A stretch of DNA of 64,000 nt from Komarekiella atlantica HA4396-MV6 (GCA_019359395.1 JAHHHK010000012.1:145676-209675), one strand, 5' to 3'; positions 16,669-26,499 are shown, counted from the stretch's first letter. Notes: generated by a model not told the origin, from the sequence alone. Numbers and translations are program-made.

Positions 16669-17760
16669 GTGGACGCTAAATTATCTCCTGAGCAAGGATT
16701 AAACATTTCTGGGATCGCTCTAGCCTCTTTATTAGCCGTAGGGCTGGGTATTGCAGCATTTTTTTTAGATACGATAGCAAATAGGGTACCCTGGCAACTC
16801 ACCTCATTAACCCTACCACTATTATTATGTGCTCTGGGATCAGGTGTTGTCGGCTATTGGGTAATACCTGTACTGCAAGCACTTAAAACGGGGCAAATAA
16901 TCCGTGAAGATGGCCCCCAAGCCCATCTAAAAAAAGCAGGTACACCAACGATGGGTGGTATATTCTTCATACCCGTGGCTGTGATAGCTGCCTGTATAAT
17001 GTCTAACTTTGCTATAGAAGTACTTGCCGTCTCCGCATTAACACTTAGCTACGGATTTATTGGCTGGATAGATGATTGGCAAATTCTGCGCCGTAAGTCA
17101 AATAAAGGTATATCTCCTGGGATGAAACTAGCTTTGCAAATCGGTTTTGCAGCGATGTTTTGTCTATGGCTGATGTTTAATCAGCCTTCTAATATTACAA
17201 ATATTGCCTTGCCTTGGGTAAGTTTTTCGCTACCATTAGGGTTACTATTCTGGCCTTTGGCTGGGTTTGTCTTGGTTGCAGAAAGTAATGCGACTAATTT
17301 AACTGATGGTATTGATGGCTTAGCAGCAGGAACAGTAGCGATCGCTCTACTAGCACTAGGGGCTTTAATTGCACCTACATCACCTGGATTGATGGTATTT
17401 TGTGCTGCTTTGAGTGGCGGTTGCTTAGGTTTCTTAGCTCATAACCGTAACCCAGCCCGTGTTTTTATGGGTGATACTGGTTCTCTGGCGCTGGGAGGCG
17501 CTTTAGCTGCTGTAGCACTGTTAACCAATAGCTTAGTAGCGCTGTTCATTCTCAGTGGTATCTTCTTCGTAGAAACCCTTTCTGTGATGGCGCAGGTAAG
17601 TTATTACAAAGCCACAAAGGGCCCCGATGGCAAAGGCAAGCGTCTCTTCAAAATGGCTCCTTTACACCATCATTTAGAACTTACTGGCTGGTCAGAATTA
17701 CAAGTAGTTTCCGTATTTTATATAATCGCTGCTATTTTAGCTGTCATCTGTTTAGCGTAG
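16669..17760 (+). CDS. mraY: Phospho-N-acetylmuramoyl-pentapeptide-transferase
   Basis: A 363-residue polytopic membrane enzyme that makes lipid I from UDP-MurNAc-pentapeptide and undecaprenyl phosphate. Visible motifs are the Asp pair in GFIGWIDDWQILRRKSNKG, NATNLTDGIDGLAAG, FMGDTGSLALGG, and the His cluster APLHHHLELTGW. Translation starts at GTG 16669. It is followed by a strong terminator. Confidence 0.95.
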   Translation: MDAKLSPEQGLNISGIALASLLAVGLGIAAFFLDTIANRVPWQLTSLTLPLLLCALGSGVVGYWVIPVLQALKTGQIIREDGPQAHLKKAGTPTMGGIFFIPVAVIAACIMSNFAIEVLAVSALTLSYGFIGWIDDWQILRRKSNKGISPGMKLALQIGFAAMFCLWLMFNQPSNITNIALPWVSFSLPLGLLFWPLAGFVLVAESNATNLTDGIDGLAAGTVAIALLALGALIAPTSPGLMVFCAALSGGCLGFLAHNRNPARVFMGDTGSLALGGALAAVALLTNSLVALFILSGIFFVETLSVMAQVSYYKATKGPDGKGKRLFKMAPLHHHLELTGWSELQVVSVFYIIAAILAVICLA

Positions 17761-17818
17761 GTGCAGCCCGCCGCAGGCATCGCTCCATTCTAGAAATTGT
17801 TGAAAAACTAATTTAAGA

Positions 17819-17852
17819 AAAAGAACCCTCGAAGCTTCGAGGGTTCTTTTAT
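17819..17852 (+). terminator. Rho-independent terminator of mraY
   Basis: AAGAACCCTCGAAG is followed immediately by its exact complement CTTCGAGGGTTCTT and then TTATT, giving a 14-bp stem able to form with a minimal loop. It lies about 60 bp after the mraY stop. Confidence 0.92.
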
Positions 17853-17901
17853 TGGAATTGAACAATCCCAATAAAGTTCAGTTGAGCAACAAAACACTCA
17901 T

Positions 17902-17925
17902 GTAGAGACGCGATTCATCGCGTCT
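17902..17925. repeat. Small palindromic repeat, GTAGAGACG...CGTCT family
   Basis: GTAGAGACGCGATTCATCGCGTCT belongs to a dispersed palindrome family also present at 24875, 26528, 29500, 42204 and 59462. This copy lacks the terminal CTAC. Confidence 0.8.
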
Positions 17926-18072
17926 GAAAGACCAATTTCTACGCCAATAATCCTTAAATGAACCAGATTGGTGAGGATGAATTAGGCTCAACGCTGGAAG
18001 ACTGTATTTTGCCTGGGTTAAAGTTGGGACATTTTCTATCAGTAATTAACGTTATATTCAAGTAAGAAAGTT

Positions 18073-18336
18073 ATGTCAGGAACGGGTAAAATGGATAATA
18101 CGACTATCACTAACAAAGGACAGGTAACTATTCCTAAAGAAATTAGGGATTATCTTAAACTTGATACAGGTAGTAAAGTTGATTTTGTCATTGATGAAAA
18201 TGGAACAGTCAAACTAATACCCTTGAATGTTCCTATCCAAAGCTTAGCCGGAATTTTACGCCGTCCGGGGATGAAAAGCGCAACTTTAGAAGAAATGGAA
18301 GCCGCAATTCAAAAAGGCTCAAATGATTGGACTTGA
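18073..18336 (+). CDS. AbrB/MazE-type antitoxin
   Basis: An 87-residue protein with a SpoVT/AbrB swapped-hairpin DNA-binding domain (TTITNKGQVTIPKEIRDYLKLDTGSKVDFVI) and a C-terminal toxin-binding tail (GILRRPGMKSATLEEMEAAIQKG). This is the VapB class that pairs with VapC. The downstream vapC overlaps it by 14 bp but is broken. ATG 18073 or ATG 18091 could be the start; the latter gives a tighter N-terminus. Confidence 0.88.
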   Translation: MSGTGKMDNTTITNKGQVTIPKEIRDYLKLDTGSKVDFVIDENGTVKLIPLNVPIQSLAGILRRPGMKSATLEEMEAAIQKGSNDWT

Positions 18337-18734
18337 TACAAATATTTTAGTCGTTAGCTGACAAAAGATGATGAAAAGCAGTGGATGCAAGCTGCTGAAA
18401 TTATCGAAGGGGGAGAGCAATGTTTTGTTGCTAATATAGTTTTTTGTGAATTGGTTTGGGTTTTACGTTCGCATAGCGTGTCCGAAGGACAGGTAAACCT
18501 TATCAATTTAGTAGGGAAGAAATTAGTAACACTATAGAATTAATGCTGCAATGTTCGATATTTGAGCTAGAAAATCGCTCTTTTATTTATCAAGCATTAC
18601 AAAGGTTTAAGCAGGTAAGCGCAAATTTTTCTGATTATTTAATTGGAACGGTCGCTCAACATTATGGTTGTAGTTAAACAGTGACTTTTGACAGGAAGTT
18701 GAGAAGCGAAAAGGGATTTGATTTGTTTGAGTAA
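18323..18734 (+). pseudogene. Decayed VapC-type PIN-domain toxin
   Basis: It starts MIGLDTNILV, the PIN-domain opening with its catalytic Asp, but hits a stop within 12 codons. In another frame it continues LTKDDEKQWMQAAEIIEGG...VANIVFCELVWVLR. A roughly 26-bp dispersed repeat (TTCGCATAGCGTGTCCGAAG, 18470-18489) then interrupts it. It resumes SREEISNTIELML...FSDYLIGTVAQHYGCS, meets an in-frame TAA where a Lys is expected, and ends TVTFDRKLRSEKGFDLFE. So a frameshift, an insertion and a nonsense change have inactivated the RNase. Confidence 0.85.
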
Positions 18735-18849
18735 TGCTTATCTCGAAATGCAACGATCGCTGATAAATCTACATTTTCAATGGAGCGATCGCCCTCACAA
18801 CACCATCATTCAACTGAGGTAATCCGTCAGAGTCATCAATTTTTTAACG

Positions 18850-19043
18850 TCAGATTAAATCCCAATCTTCTGGCGGTTTGAGTCCTAATTTAGCTATGGC
18901 AAACTGCAATATCTGAAGCCCAATATCTTCATCTCTAGCACGTAACCAACAGATACCACCTGGATAAGTGTTGAGTAATAGGTGAATTAGCGCATACTGA
19001 GGAGAGTTGCGATTGCTGCTGCTGTCAGTGATACAGGCTCCAT
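18850..19043 (-). pseudogene. Remnant of an NB-ARC/STAND ATPase gene
   Basis: ATG at 19043 opens MEPVSLTAAAIATLL, as in the N-termini of many cyanobacterial NB-ARC/effector-associated proteins, but meets a stop after 18 codons. In another frame it reads QYALIHLLLNTYPGGICWLR, then ARDEDIGLQILQFAIAKLGL and KPPEDWDLI to a stop. This matches the segment after the P-loop in NB-ARC proteins. The P-loop itself and the rest are absent, so this is a deletion scar of a once larger gene. Confidence 0.6.
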
Positions 19044-19094
19044 AGGTTTAGCTCTAATTACGCGATTATACTTAAATATTCACCAGTCTCAACT

Positions 19095-19598
19095 CTATTT
19101 CCGCATTTGACTTACTAAATGAGCTAGTTCGGGTAAGATTAGTTTTTCCATTCCCAGCCGCACCGCATTAGTTGAACCGGGAAGCGAGAAGATTAATTTA
19201 TTTTGATAAACACCAGCGACAGCGCGAGAAGCGATCGCGCGTGAACCAATTTCTTGATAACTTAAAAAGCGAAACAACTCTCCAAATCCGGGCAAGGTTT
19301 TTTCTAGTAAGTTCTCAATAGCATCGTAAGTGGTATCTCTGGGCGCAATACCTGTACCACCATTGAAAATTACAGCATCCAAATTCGAGCTTTTACCCAG
19401 TTGTTCTATCTGCCCTTGGATTTGTGTTGGTTCATCTTTGATAATGCTGTAGGCTCCTACAGTATGGTTAGTGTCAAGGAGTAATTGCTGGATTAGCTGA
19501 CCACTCTTGTCTGTTTCTGGGGAGCGTGTGTCGCTGACGGTAACAACAGCACAAATTACCGTAATTCCAGGCGAGTCTGGGTGGGGTTGTCGCGTCAT
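19095..19598 (-). CDS. moaB: Molybdenum cofactor biosynthesis protein B (MogA/MoaB family)
   Basis: A 167-residue protein acting in molybdopterin activation before metal insertion. Motifs are [31 protein letters not shown] and [17 protein letters not shown] molybdopterin-dependent oxidoreductase is encoded elsewhere in this window (41472). It is a single gene. Confidence 0.9.
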   Translation of the reverse strand: MTRQPHPDSPGITVICAVVTVSDTRSPETDKSGQLIQQLLLDTNHTVGAYSIIKDEPTQIQGQIEQLGKSSNLDAVIFNGGTGIAPRDTTYDAIENLLEKTLPGFGELFRFLSYQEIGSRAIASRAVAGVYQNKLIFSLPGSTNAVRLGMEKLILPELAHLVSQMRK

Positions 19599-19666
19599 GG
19601 TTTCTGTTATTTATTTAGTGGTCAGTTATTCTTTATATGCCACTGACCACTAACTAGTTACCGCTT

Positions 19667-20002
19667 TTAAGTTTTGCTGAGTCCAAGGCCATTTTCATTG
19701 GCGTACCGTTCCATGAAGCGCATAAAGCGATCCCATTCTGCGGCGGATTTCATCAGGTAAAGTGCTTCTAATGCTTCCGGTCTACCGTTGACAAACTTAC
19801 CCTTAACTTCACGGGTAATTAATTCCCCTTCTTCATCAATCATGTACATCCCTGTGATGTCTTCGGTGCTGCCTTGTCCTAAAATATTAGGATTTGTAAA
19901 AATAAACGTCGCTGTGCCACTGTCGCCAGTGCGCGATCGCGTCAAGCGCACCTCTGGAATCACTTCTTCGTCAATACCTCTAGAAAACTGGATTTTCGCC
20001 AT
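19667..20002 (-). CDS. psb28: Photosystem II reaction centre protein Psb28
   Basis: A 111-residue assembly factor that binds photosystem II intermediates lacking CP43. The start [20 protein letters not shown] and the body [12 protein letters not shown]...[13 protein letters not shown] and [16 protein letters not shown] are diagnostic. It is on the minus strand, not obviously linked to its neighbours. Confidence 0.95.
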   Translation of the reverse strand: MAKIQFSRGIDEEVIPEVRLTRSRTGDSGTATFIFTNPNILGQGSTEDITGMYMIDEEGELITREVKGKFVNGRPEALEALYLMKSAAEWDRFMRFMERYANENGLGLSKT

Positions 20003-20106
20003 GATGAATGTATTTAAACTTTTGTGATGGTTAATTTAATATTCTCTCATCATTTAGAACTCCAATATCTAAAGGCTAACGATATTCATTTTTTACGTAT
20101 TTATAT

Positions 20107-20559
20107 TTAAATTGCTTCACGCTCAAGTAACAAAGTTACAGGGCCGTCATTTTCAATTGTAACTTGCATCATTGCACCAAATTGACCAGTTTCTACGTGC
20201 AAACCACTAGCTTGCAACTTGGTAACAAAACAATTGTACAAATATAAAGCTAATTGCGGGTTGGCTGAGCGGTCAAAAGAAGGACGGCGGCCTTTGCGAC
20301 AGTCACCGTAAAGTGTAAACTGACTTACTACAAGTAACTCGCCGCCAATTTCTTGCACAGATTTTTGCCAGCGATCATCTCCTTTTTCATTGGTAAATAG
20401 TCGCAATTCTAAACATTTACGCGCCATCCAATCAAGTTCAGCATCAGTATCGGTATCGGCAATACCGACGAGCAAGTTTAGCCCTCGGCCAATTTTGCCA
20501 ACAATTTCGCCGTTAATACTAACTTGAGATGATTTAACTCGCTGGATGATCACGCGCAT
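20107..20559 (-). CDS. dtd: D-aminoacyl-tRNA deacylase
   Basis: A 150-residue proofreading enzyme that hydrolyses D-amino acids from tRNA. It has the two family motifs: [17 protein letters not shown] and, near the C-terminus, [10 protein letters not shown] carrying the Gly-cisPro pair. It begins [15 protein letters not shown]. Length is normal. Confidence 0.95.
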   Translation of the reverse strand: MRVIIQRVKSSQVSINGEIVGKIGRGLNLLVGIADTDTDAELDWMARKCLELRLFTNEKGDDRWQKSVQEIGGELLVVSQFTLYGDCRKGRRPSFDRSANPQLALYLYNCFVTKLQASGLHVETGQFGAMMQVTIENDGPVTLLLEREAI

Positions 20560-20603
20560 AACGATCAGTTTTAATTCTAGGGCGATCGCATTTTAAAACT
20601 AAT

Positions 20604-20640
20604 TAAAAACTCCGCCTTCATCAGAGTAGATGGCGGAGCT
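20604..20640 (-). terminator. Rho-independent terminator of the CobW-family gene
   Basis: On the minus strand CTCCGCC (complement of 20632-20638) pairs with GGCGGAG (complement of 20610-20616) and is followed by TTTTTAATT. It lies about 60 bp after the stop of the CobW gene. Confidence 0.8.
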
Positions 20641-20697
20641 AAAATGCACTCCCGTGTAACTTATAAATAAGTATAAAGGAGTACTATGCGCTAATAA

Positions 20698-21789
20698 CTA
20701 TTTCCCAAAACCTTTACCGCGATCGCTGGAAGGGAGACAAATGCAGTTTTCTAACTGATTAATTAAAGTCTCACGATCCAGATTTTGACCAATCAGCACG
20801 ATTTGGTTTTTCGGTTTACCTTGCCACTCTTCATCATCTAAAGTAAAGCGTTTGCCACAAAGGTGGAAAATATGACGTTTAGGACTTTCATCAAACCACA
20901 TAATCCCTTTGGCACGGAAGATATTAGAAGATAGCTGGTTATCTAAGAAATATTGGAACTTCCTAATAGATAAAGGCTTATCACTTTGAAAAGATATGGA
21001 AGTGAAGCCATCATTTTCTAAATGGTCGGAATGATGGTGATGATGGTCATGATCATGATCATGATGGTCATGGCCACATGTTGAGTGATCATGATCGTGG
21101 TCATGATGCTCGTGGTCATCTTTTTCAGTATCAAAATACTTATCAGACTCGAACAGACCAACACTGAGAATTAAGGGGAGTGGTATTTGCGATCGCGTGG
21201 TGCGGAGAATTCTCGCTCCTTCCTTGACTTCATTAATTTTTCTTTCTAAATCATTCAAAGTGGCTTCATCAACCAAATCAGCCTTGTTCAGCAAAATTAC
21301 ATCACCATAGGCAATTTGACTGTATGCTGCCTCTGAGTTGAATAGATCCAGACTATAATTTGCCGCATCTACTACCGTAATAATCGAATCCAAACGGGTT
21401 AAATCCCGTAATTCTGTACCTAGAAAGGTCAGAGCAACTGGCAGCGGATCTGCAAGTCCAGTTGTTTCTACTACTAGATAATCTAGATTTTCTTGACGTT
21501 CTAAAACTTTGTAAACTGCATCTACTAAATCATTATTAATGGTGCAGCAAATACAACCATTATTTAGCTCCACCATGTTCTCACCAGTGGAGACAATTAG
21601 CTCGTTGTCAATGCCAATTTCACCAAATTCATTGACTAAAACAGCGGTTTTTAAACCCTGCTGATTGTTGAGAATATGATTGAGTAACGTTGTTTTGCCA
21701 CTACCAAGAAACCCAGTAATAATTGTGACTGGCATTCCTTGTTTTGGGGTATCCATTGCTTGAGATTCGGGAGTCACTGCTGATTGCAT
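20698..21789 (-). CDS. CobW/COG0523-family GTPase, putative metallochaperone
   Basis: A 363-residue G3E GTPase if started at ATG 21789; an upstream ATG at 21873 would add 28 unconserved residues. It has Walker A GFLGSGKTT (26-34), the metal-binding CxCC motif NGCICC, Walker B-like VVETTGLADP, and LLNKADLV. A long His/Asp-rich run follows (DHEHHDHDHDH... and HDHHDHDHDHHHHH) before the CobW C-terminal domain. Such proteins deliver zinc or other divalent metals to clients; the His loop suggests zinc storage or sensing. It is divergent from cysS with a 138-bp spacer. Which metal is involved is inferred. Confidence 0.88.
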   Translation of the reverse strand: MQSAVTPESQAMDTPKQGMPVTIITGFLGSGKTTLLNHILNNQQGLKTAVLVNEFGEIGIDNELIVSTGENMVELNNGCICCTINNDLVDAVYKVLERQENLDYLVVETTGLADPLPVALTFLGTELRDLTRLDSIITVVDAANYSLDLFNSEAAYSQIAYGDVILLNKADLVDEATLNDLERKINEVKEGARILRTTRSQIPLPLILSVGLFESDKYFDTEKDDHEHHDHDHDHSTCGHDHHDHDHDHHHHHSDHLENDGFTSISFQSDKPLSIRKFQYFLDNQLSSNIFRAKGIMWFDESPKRHIFHLCGKRFTLDDEEWQGKPKNQIVLIGQNLDRETLINQLENCICLPSSDRGKGFGK

Positions 21790-21927
21790 AGCGCTGTTAT
21801 CAAAAAAGTCAAAATATTTAGGTGTAGCGCAGATAGTCCAGAAAACACTAGCATAGGGATGCTGGACTGTCATCCCAGATGCTTTACTTTATTATTGCGT
21901 ATCTCCCTATTTCAGCATTACTCTGTT

Positions 21928-23388
21928 ATGACCCTAACTCTTTACAATACCCTCAGCCGTCGTCAGGAACCCTTTGAAACAGTAGAACCGGGCAAGGTTA
22001 AGATGTATTACTGCGGCGTGACGGTTTACGACTACTGCCATTTGGGTCATGCTAGAGCTTGCATTGTTTGGGATGTAGTACGTCGATACCTCCAGTTTAT
22101 CGGCTATGAAGTCCGCTATATCCAAAATTTTACTGATATTGATGATAAAATCCTCAATCGAGCGCGGCAAGAACATTCATCGATGGAGGCCGTAGCCGAT
22201 CGCTTTATCAAAGCATATTTTGAGGATATGGCACGGCTTGGGATTAAAGAAGCTGATGAGTATCCCCGTGCTACTCACACGATGAATGGCATTCAGCGGC
22301 TAATTCATGATTTGGAAAATAAAGGCTTTGCTTACCCCTCCGACGGTGACGTTTATTATGCCGTGCGGCAGTTTTCTGAGTATGGCAAGCTTTCTGGGCG
22401 CAAATTAGAAGATATGCAAGCCGGTGCAAGTGGGCGGGTAGACGTAGAAGACCCAGAGTATCAAAGGAAGAGAGACAAAGTTGATTTTGCTTTGTGGAAA
22501 GCAGCAAGACCAGGTGAACCCGCTTGGGAATCACCTTGGGGTGCAGGTCGTCCAGGGTGGCACATTGAATGCTCAGCAATGGTGCGCGATCGCTTGGGTG
22601 ATACCATAGACATTCATGCAGGGGGAGAAGATTTAATTTTTCCCCACCATGAAAATGAAATTGCCCAATCTGAGGCTGTTACAGGAAAACCCCTAGCTCG
22701 TTACTGGTTGCATAACGGCATGGTAAAGGTAGATGGTAATAAAATGTCTAAATCTTTGGGCAACTTTACCACCATTCGCAACTTATTGGATCGAGGAGTT
22801 GAGCCAATGGCGGTGCGGTTATTTGTGCTGATGGCGCAATATCGTACACCAATTGATTTTACCGATGAAGCGATCGCCGCAGCAACCAACGGTTGGCACA
22901 CCCTTAAAGAAGGGTTACTTTTCGGCTACCAACATGGCAAAAAATTAGGATGGGATCTGGGGACAAGCAATAACCTAACTACTAATATCTACATTGAGCG
23001 CTTTCAAGAAGCTGTAAATGACGACTTTAATTTTCCCGGTGGGTTAACAGTACTATTTGAATTAGCCAAACAACTGCACCGTGAAGGAAATATTCTTGTA
23101 CATCAGGGGAAAACCGAAATACCAGCAGATGAGTTAAAAATACAATGGCAAGCACTCGTCACTTTAGCTAAAGTTTTAGGTTTAGAAGCAAAACCAGAAA
23201 TCCAAACTTCTGCGAATGATGGCTTAAGCGATACAGAAATTGAAGATTTAATTGAACAACGGCAAGCAGCGAGGAAAGCTAGAAATTTTGCCGAAGCCGA
23301 TCGCATTCGTAACCAATTGCAAGCAGAAGGTATTAACTTAATTGATAGTGCTGATGGTACTCGCTTTGTTAAAACTAATAATTCGTAA
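21928..23388 (+). CDS. cysS: Cysteinyl-tRNA synthetase
   Basis: A 486-residue class I synthetase charging tRNA-Cys. The HIGH-type motif is HLGH in DYCHLGHARACIVWD, the zinc/cysteine site is MYYCGVTVYD, and the KMSKS loop is GNKMSKSLGNF. The start ATG 21928 is chosen because the family begins with LYNTLSRRQEPF-like text; longer frames upstream are not conserved. tldD starts 14 bp downstream, so the two are likely cotranscribed. Confidence 0.95.
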   Translation: MTLTLYNTLSRRQEPFETVEPGKVKMYYCGVTVYDYCHLGHARACIVWDVVRRYLQFIGYEVRYIQNFTDIDDKILNRARQEHSSMEAVADRFIKAYFEDMARLGIKEADEYPRATHTMNGIQRLIHDLENKGFAYPSDGDVYYAVRQFSEYGKLSGRKLEDMQAGASGRVDVEDPEYQRKRDKVDFALWKAARPGEPAWESPWGAGRPGWHIECSAMVRDRLGDTIDIHAGGEDLIFPHHENEIAQSEAVTGKPLARYWLHNGMVKVDGNKMSKSLGNFTTIRNLLDRGVEPMAVRLFVLMAQYRTPIDFTDEAIAAATNGWHTLKEGLLFGYQHGKKLGWDLGTSNNLTTNIYIERFQEAVNDDFNFPGGLTVLFELAKQLHREGNILVHQGKTEIPADELKIQWQALVTLAKVLGLEAKPEIQTSANDGLSDTEIEDLIEQRQAARKARNFAEADRIRNQLQAEGINLIDSADGTRFVKTNNS

Positions 23389-23402
23389 TTTTTAAATTAA
23401 TT

Positions 23403-24842
23403 ATGTGGTCTGAACTTACAAAAGCGATCGCTAGTTTCGATATTCCTGCTGACTGGATCGGTATCAGAGCTGTAAAGGAAACTTCTACTAACCGTAATGT
23501 TCGTGACAGTTTACCCCAGTCCAACGGCAAATCTTTCACCGTCGGAGCCATGCTAGAAGTTCTAGTCAATGGCTGTTTAGGTTATGCAGCTACTAACTCT
23601 CTAGAACTGCCATCCTTGCAAGCTGCGGCCCAGACAGCGTATAAACAGGCACTATCCGCCAGTGAATGGTGGATACATCCCTTCCGTCAAAGTGAGCGGC
23701 CTAAAGTCGTTGGTGAATATCATTCTCCATTCCTAGAGCCATTGGATGCTTTAAGTCCTGGGGAAATTAACGATTTACTGGTTCGCGTTTGTCAAAAATT
23801 GAAAGTTGACGACAAGATTGTGCAAACCACCGCCAGCGCCAGTACTACTGAAAGGGAATCTTGGTTTGTCAGCAGTAACGGCTCCGAGGTGTATCAAAAA
23901 GTTTTATCTCTAGGCACTCATTACGGCGCTACTGCCCAAAATGGAGGAAGCGTACAGCAGCGTACTAACAACGGTTGGCAGGCAAACTGTTACCAAGGCG
24001 GACTAGAACTTTTAAAACAAGAAGACTTATGGCATCGAGTGCAGCAAGTTGGTGAACAAGCACTAGAACTGTTGACAGCAGAAGAATGCCCAACCATGCC
24101 TACCAATTTAGTTTTAGCCCCTGACCAAATGATGCTGCAAATCCATGAAAGTGTCGGGCATCCTTTAGAAATTGACCGAATTTTGGGAGATGAACGTAAC
24201 TATGCTGGGGGTAGCTTTGTCAACAAAGGTGATTTTGGCAACCTAGTATATGGTTCGCCGCTGATGAATATTACCTTTGACCCCACCGTAGATGGGGAAT
24301 TTGCTAGTTACGGCTTTGATGATACAGGTGTTGTAGCAACACGAGAGTATTTGATCAAAGAAGGTGTACTTCAGCGGGGTTTAGGCTCTTTAGAAAGTCA
24401 AGCAAGAGCAGGTGTACCTGGGGTTGCTTGTGCGCGTGCCTCCTCATGGAATCGACCAGCGATTGATCGCATGGCTAACTTAAACTTAGAGCCAGGGAAT
24501 GCCAGCTTTCATGAAATCATCGCCGGGATAGAACACGGTGTTTACATGGAATCCAATCGGTCTTGGTCAATTGACGATCGCCGTTATAAATTCCAATTTG
24601 GTTGTGAATACGCCAAATTGATTGAAAACGGTAAACTCACCAAAACCCTGCGTAATCCCAATTATCGCGCAACAACACCAGAGTTTTGGCGCAGTTTAAT
24701 CCAAGTAGGAGACGCCTCTAACTGGCAAATGTATGGTACTGCTTACTGTGGTAAAGGAGAACCAAATCAGGCAATTTGGGTAGGACATGGTTCACCCGTT
24801 TGTGTATTTGCTAACGTTGAAGTTTTTGGCGGAGGAAGTTGA
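23403..24842 (+). CDS. tldD: TldD-family metalloprotease subunit
   Basis: A 479-residue protein with the catalytic HExxxH signature (HESVGH, residues 248-253) in DQMMLQIHESVGHPLEIDRI. In the known TldD/TldE heterodimer, TldD holds the zinc and degrades unfolded peptides. The partner gene tldE lies 310 bp downstream on the same strand, separated by a block of dispersed repeats. Confidence 0.92.
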   Translation: MWSELTKAIASFDIPADWIGIRAVKETSTNRNVRDSLPQSNGKSFTVGAMLEVLVNGCLGYAATNSLELPSLQAAAQTAYKQALSASEWWIHPFRQSERPKVVGEYHSPFLEPLDALSPGEINDLLVRVCQKLKVDDKIVQTTASASTTERESWFVSSNGSEVYQKVLSLGTHYGATAQNGGSVQQRTNNGWQANCYQGGLELLKQEDLWHRVQQVGEQALELLTAEECPTMPTNLVLAPDQMMLQIHESVGHPLEIDRILGDERNYAGGSFVNKGDFGNLVYGSPLMNITFDPTVDGEFASYGFDDTGVVATREYLIKEGVLQRGLGSLESQARAGVPGVACARASSWNRPAIDRMANLNLEPGNASFHEIIAGIEHGVYMESNRSWSIDDRRYKFQFGCEYAKLIENGKLTKTLRNPNYRATTPEFWRSLIQVGDASNWQMYGTAYCGKGEPNQAIWVGHGSPVCVFANVEVFGGGS

Positions 24843-24847
24843 GATAG

Positions 24848-25085
24848 TCATTTGTCATTTGTCATTTATCAAGAGTAGAGACGCGATTAATCGCGTCTGT
24901 ACAAGGGTCAAGAGTAGAGACGCGATTAATCGCGTCTGTACAAGGGTCAAGAGTTAATAATTTTCTCATTGTCCCCTCCGCCCCGGTTGCTGAGTTTTGA
25001 CTACGCTCAACTGCCGCGCAGTCGTAAAGCCTGCGGCATAGCTACGCTTAGGGCGCAGCCTCAAAGTAGAGAAGCACTGCCCCTC
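24848..25085. repeat. Composite repeat block in the tldD-tldE spacer, left arm of a long inverted repeat
   Basis: It contains ATTTGTC heptamers (24849-24869), then two tandem 39-bp units (24871-24909, 24910-24948), each holding the palindrome GTAGAGACGCGATTAATCGC. C-rich text and the element TTTTGACTACGCTCAACTGC follow. Much of this recurs in inverted orientation at about 29395-29571. Confidence 0.88.
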
Positions 25086-25152
25086 CGCCCCTCTGCCCCC
25101 TGCCCGTCTATTCCCCCATCTTCCCCTATTCCCACTGTCTTTATAAATGTTC

Positions 25153-26499
25153 ATGAAAATTGAGGAATTATCTGCTTTAGAAGTCAGCTTTAATCAACTG
25201 ATTGAAACTCTACTGCTCAAAACAGTCGAAGATGAACACTTTACTGTGAAACTAAGCAGTGAACGGAGTCAATTTACTCGTTTCAATCATGCAAAAGTCA
25301 GACAAACTGGTTGTGTGGCTGATGGTTGGATAGAACTGACTTTGATGAAAAATCAGCGCAGCAGTTTTCGGCAGTTTCCTTTTACTGGAAATTGGGAAGT
25401 AGATTGGCAATTGGGATATGAAGCTTTACAAGAACTACGTGAAGAACTTCCTTTATTACCAGTTGATCCTTATCTAGTTTTGCCATCAGGAAGCAACACC
25501 AGTCGGGAAGTATATCCTGGAAAATTATTGGTAGCAGAAGCAGTAGTGCCTACTGTGCTAGAACTAGTTGCTGAATTGGATTTTACTGGTATATATGCTG
25601 GGGGAGTAGTAGTTAAAGGTTATGGTGATTCTAGCGGTCAGAAACACTGGTTTGTGACTGATTCTTTTACCTTAGATTATTCTTTATTTACCACGTCTGG
25701 ACAAGCTGTTAAAGGTACTTTTGCTGGGAGTGATTGGAATGCAGCTGCTTATATAGCCAAAATCGGCGAAGCAAAGCAACAACTAGAAATGCTTTCTCGC
25801 TCGGCTAAAGAATTACCACGAGGACATTACAAAACTTATTTTGCACCTGCTGCTGTTGCAGATTTATTAATGATGCTTTCTTGGGGAGCCGTGAGCGAAG
25901 CTGATATCCAACAAGGAAACAGTGCTTTAGCTGCTCTATGGCGTCAAGAAAAACAACTTTCACCAATATTTAACTTGAAAGAAAACTTTCAGCGGGGATT
26001 AGTGCCGCGATTTAATGAATTGGGAGAAATGGCTGCACCGGAGTTAAGTGTTATAGAACAAGGACTTTTGGTAAATACTTTAGTTAATTCTCGAACTGCT
26101 AAGGAATATCAGAAAATTGCCAATGGCGCTAATGGTTCAGAAACATTACGTGCGCCAGAAATAAGTCTAGGAAATTTAGCCTTTGAGCAAATTATTCCAA
26201 GTTTGAATACAGGCTTATATGTATCAAATTTGCATTACTTGAATTGGAGCGATCGCCCCACTGGTAGAATTACAGGAATGACTCGTTATGCTTGTTTTTG
26301 GGTAGAAAATGGAGAAATTATCGCCCCTATTGAAAACTTGCGTTTTGATGAAAGTCTCTATCGCTTCTGGGGAGAAAACCTAATCAATTTGACCAATTTT
26401 CAGGAATTTATTCCCGAAGTAGGTACATACGATGGTCGGCAACTTGGAGGTAGTTTGGTTCCTGGTATCTTGGTGGAAGATTTTACATATACTTTGTAG
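25153..26499 (+). CDS. tldE: TldE/PmbA-family subunit of the TldD/E protease
   Basis: A 448-residue TldD/PmbA-superfamily protein lacking the HExxxH motif, as expected for the inactive partner. Recognisable text includes LKENFQRGLVPRFNELGEMAAPELSV, the C-terminal GLYVSNLHYLNWSDRPTGRITGMTRYACFWVENGEI, and QLGGSLVPGILVEDF. ATG 25153 is preferred over ATG 25147 two codons upstream. Together with TldD it would form the heterodimeric protease. Confidence 0.9.
   Translation: MKIEELSALEVSFNQLIETLLLKTVEDEHFTVKLSSERSQFTRFNHAKVRQTGCVADGWIELTLMKNQRSSFRQFPFTGNWEVDWQLGYEALQELREELPLLPVDPYLVLPSGSNTSREVYPGKLLVAEAVVPTVLELVAELDFTGIYAGGVVVKGYGDSSGQKHWFVTDSFTLDYSLFTTSGQAVKGTFAGSDWNAAAYIAKIGEAKQQLEMLSRSAKELPRGHYKTYFAPAAVADLLMMLSWGAVSEADIQQGNSALAALWRQEKQLSPIFNLKENFQRGLVPRFNELGEMAAPELSVIEQGLLVNTLVNSRTAKEYQKIANGANGSETLRAPEISLGNLAFEQIIPSLNTGLYVSNLHYLNWSDRPTGRITGMTRYACFWVENGEIIAPIENLRFDESLYRFWGENLINLTNFQEFIPEVGTYDGRQLGGSLVPGILVEDFTYTL

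Noticed and set aside
21784..21927. N-terminal extension of cysS
   Set aside because: The text is unlike cysteinyl-tRNA synthetases and overlaps the start of the divergent CobW gene; ATG 21928 fits the family.
24966..25163. Open frames on both strands in the tldD-tldE spacer
   Set aside because: They translate dispersed repeat and C-rich sequence.
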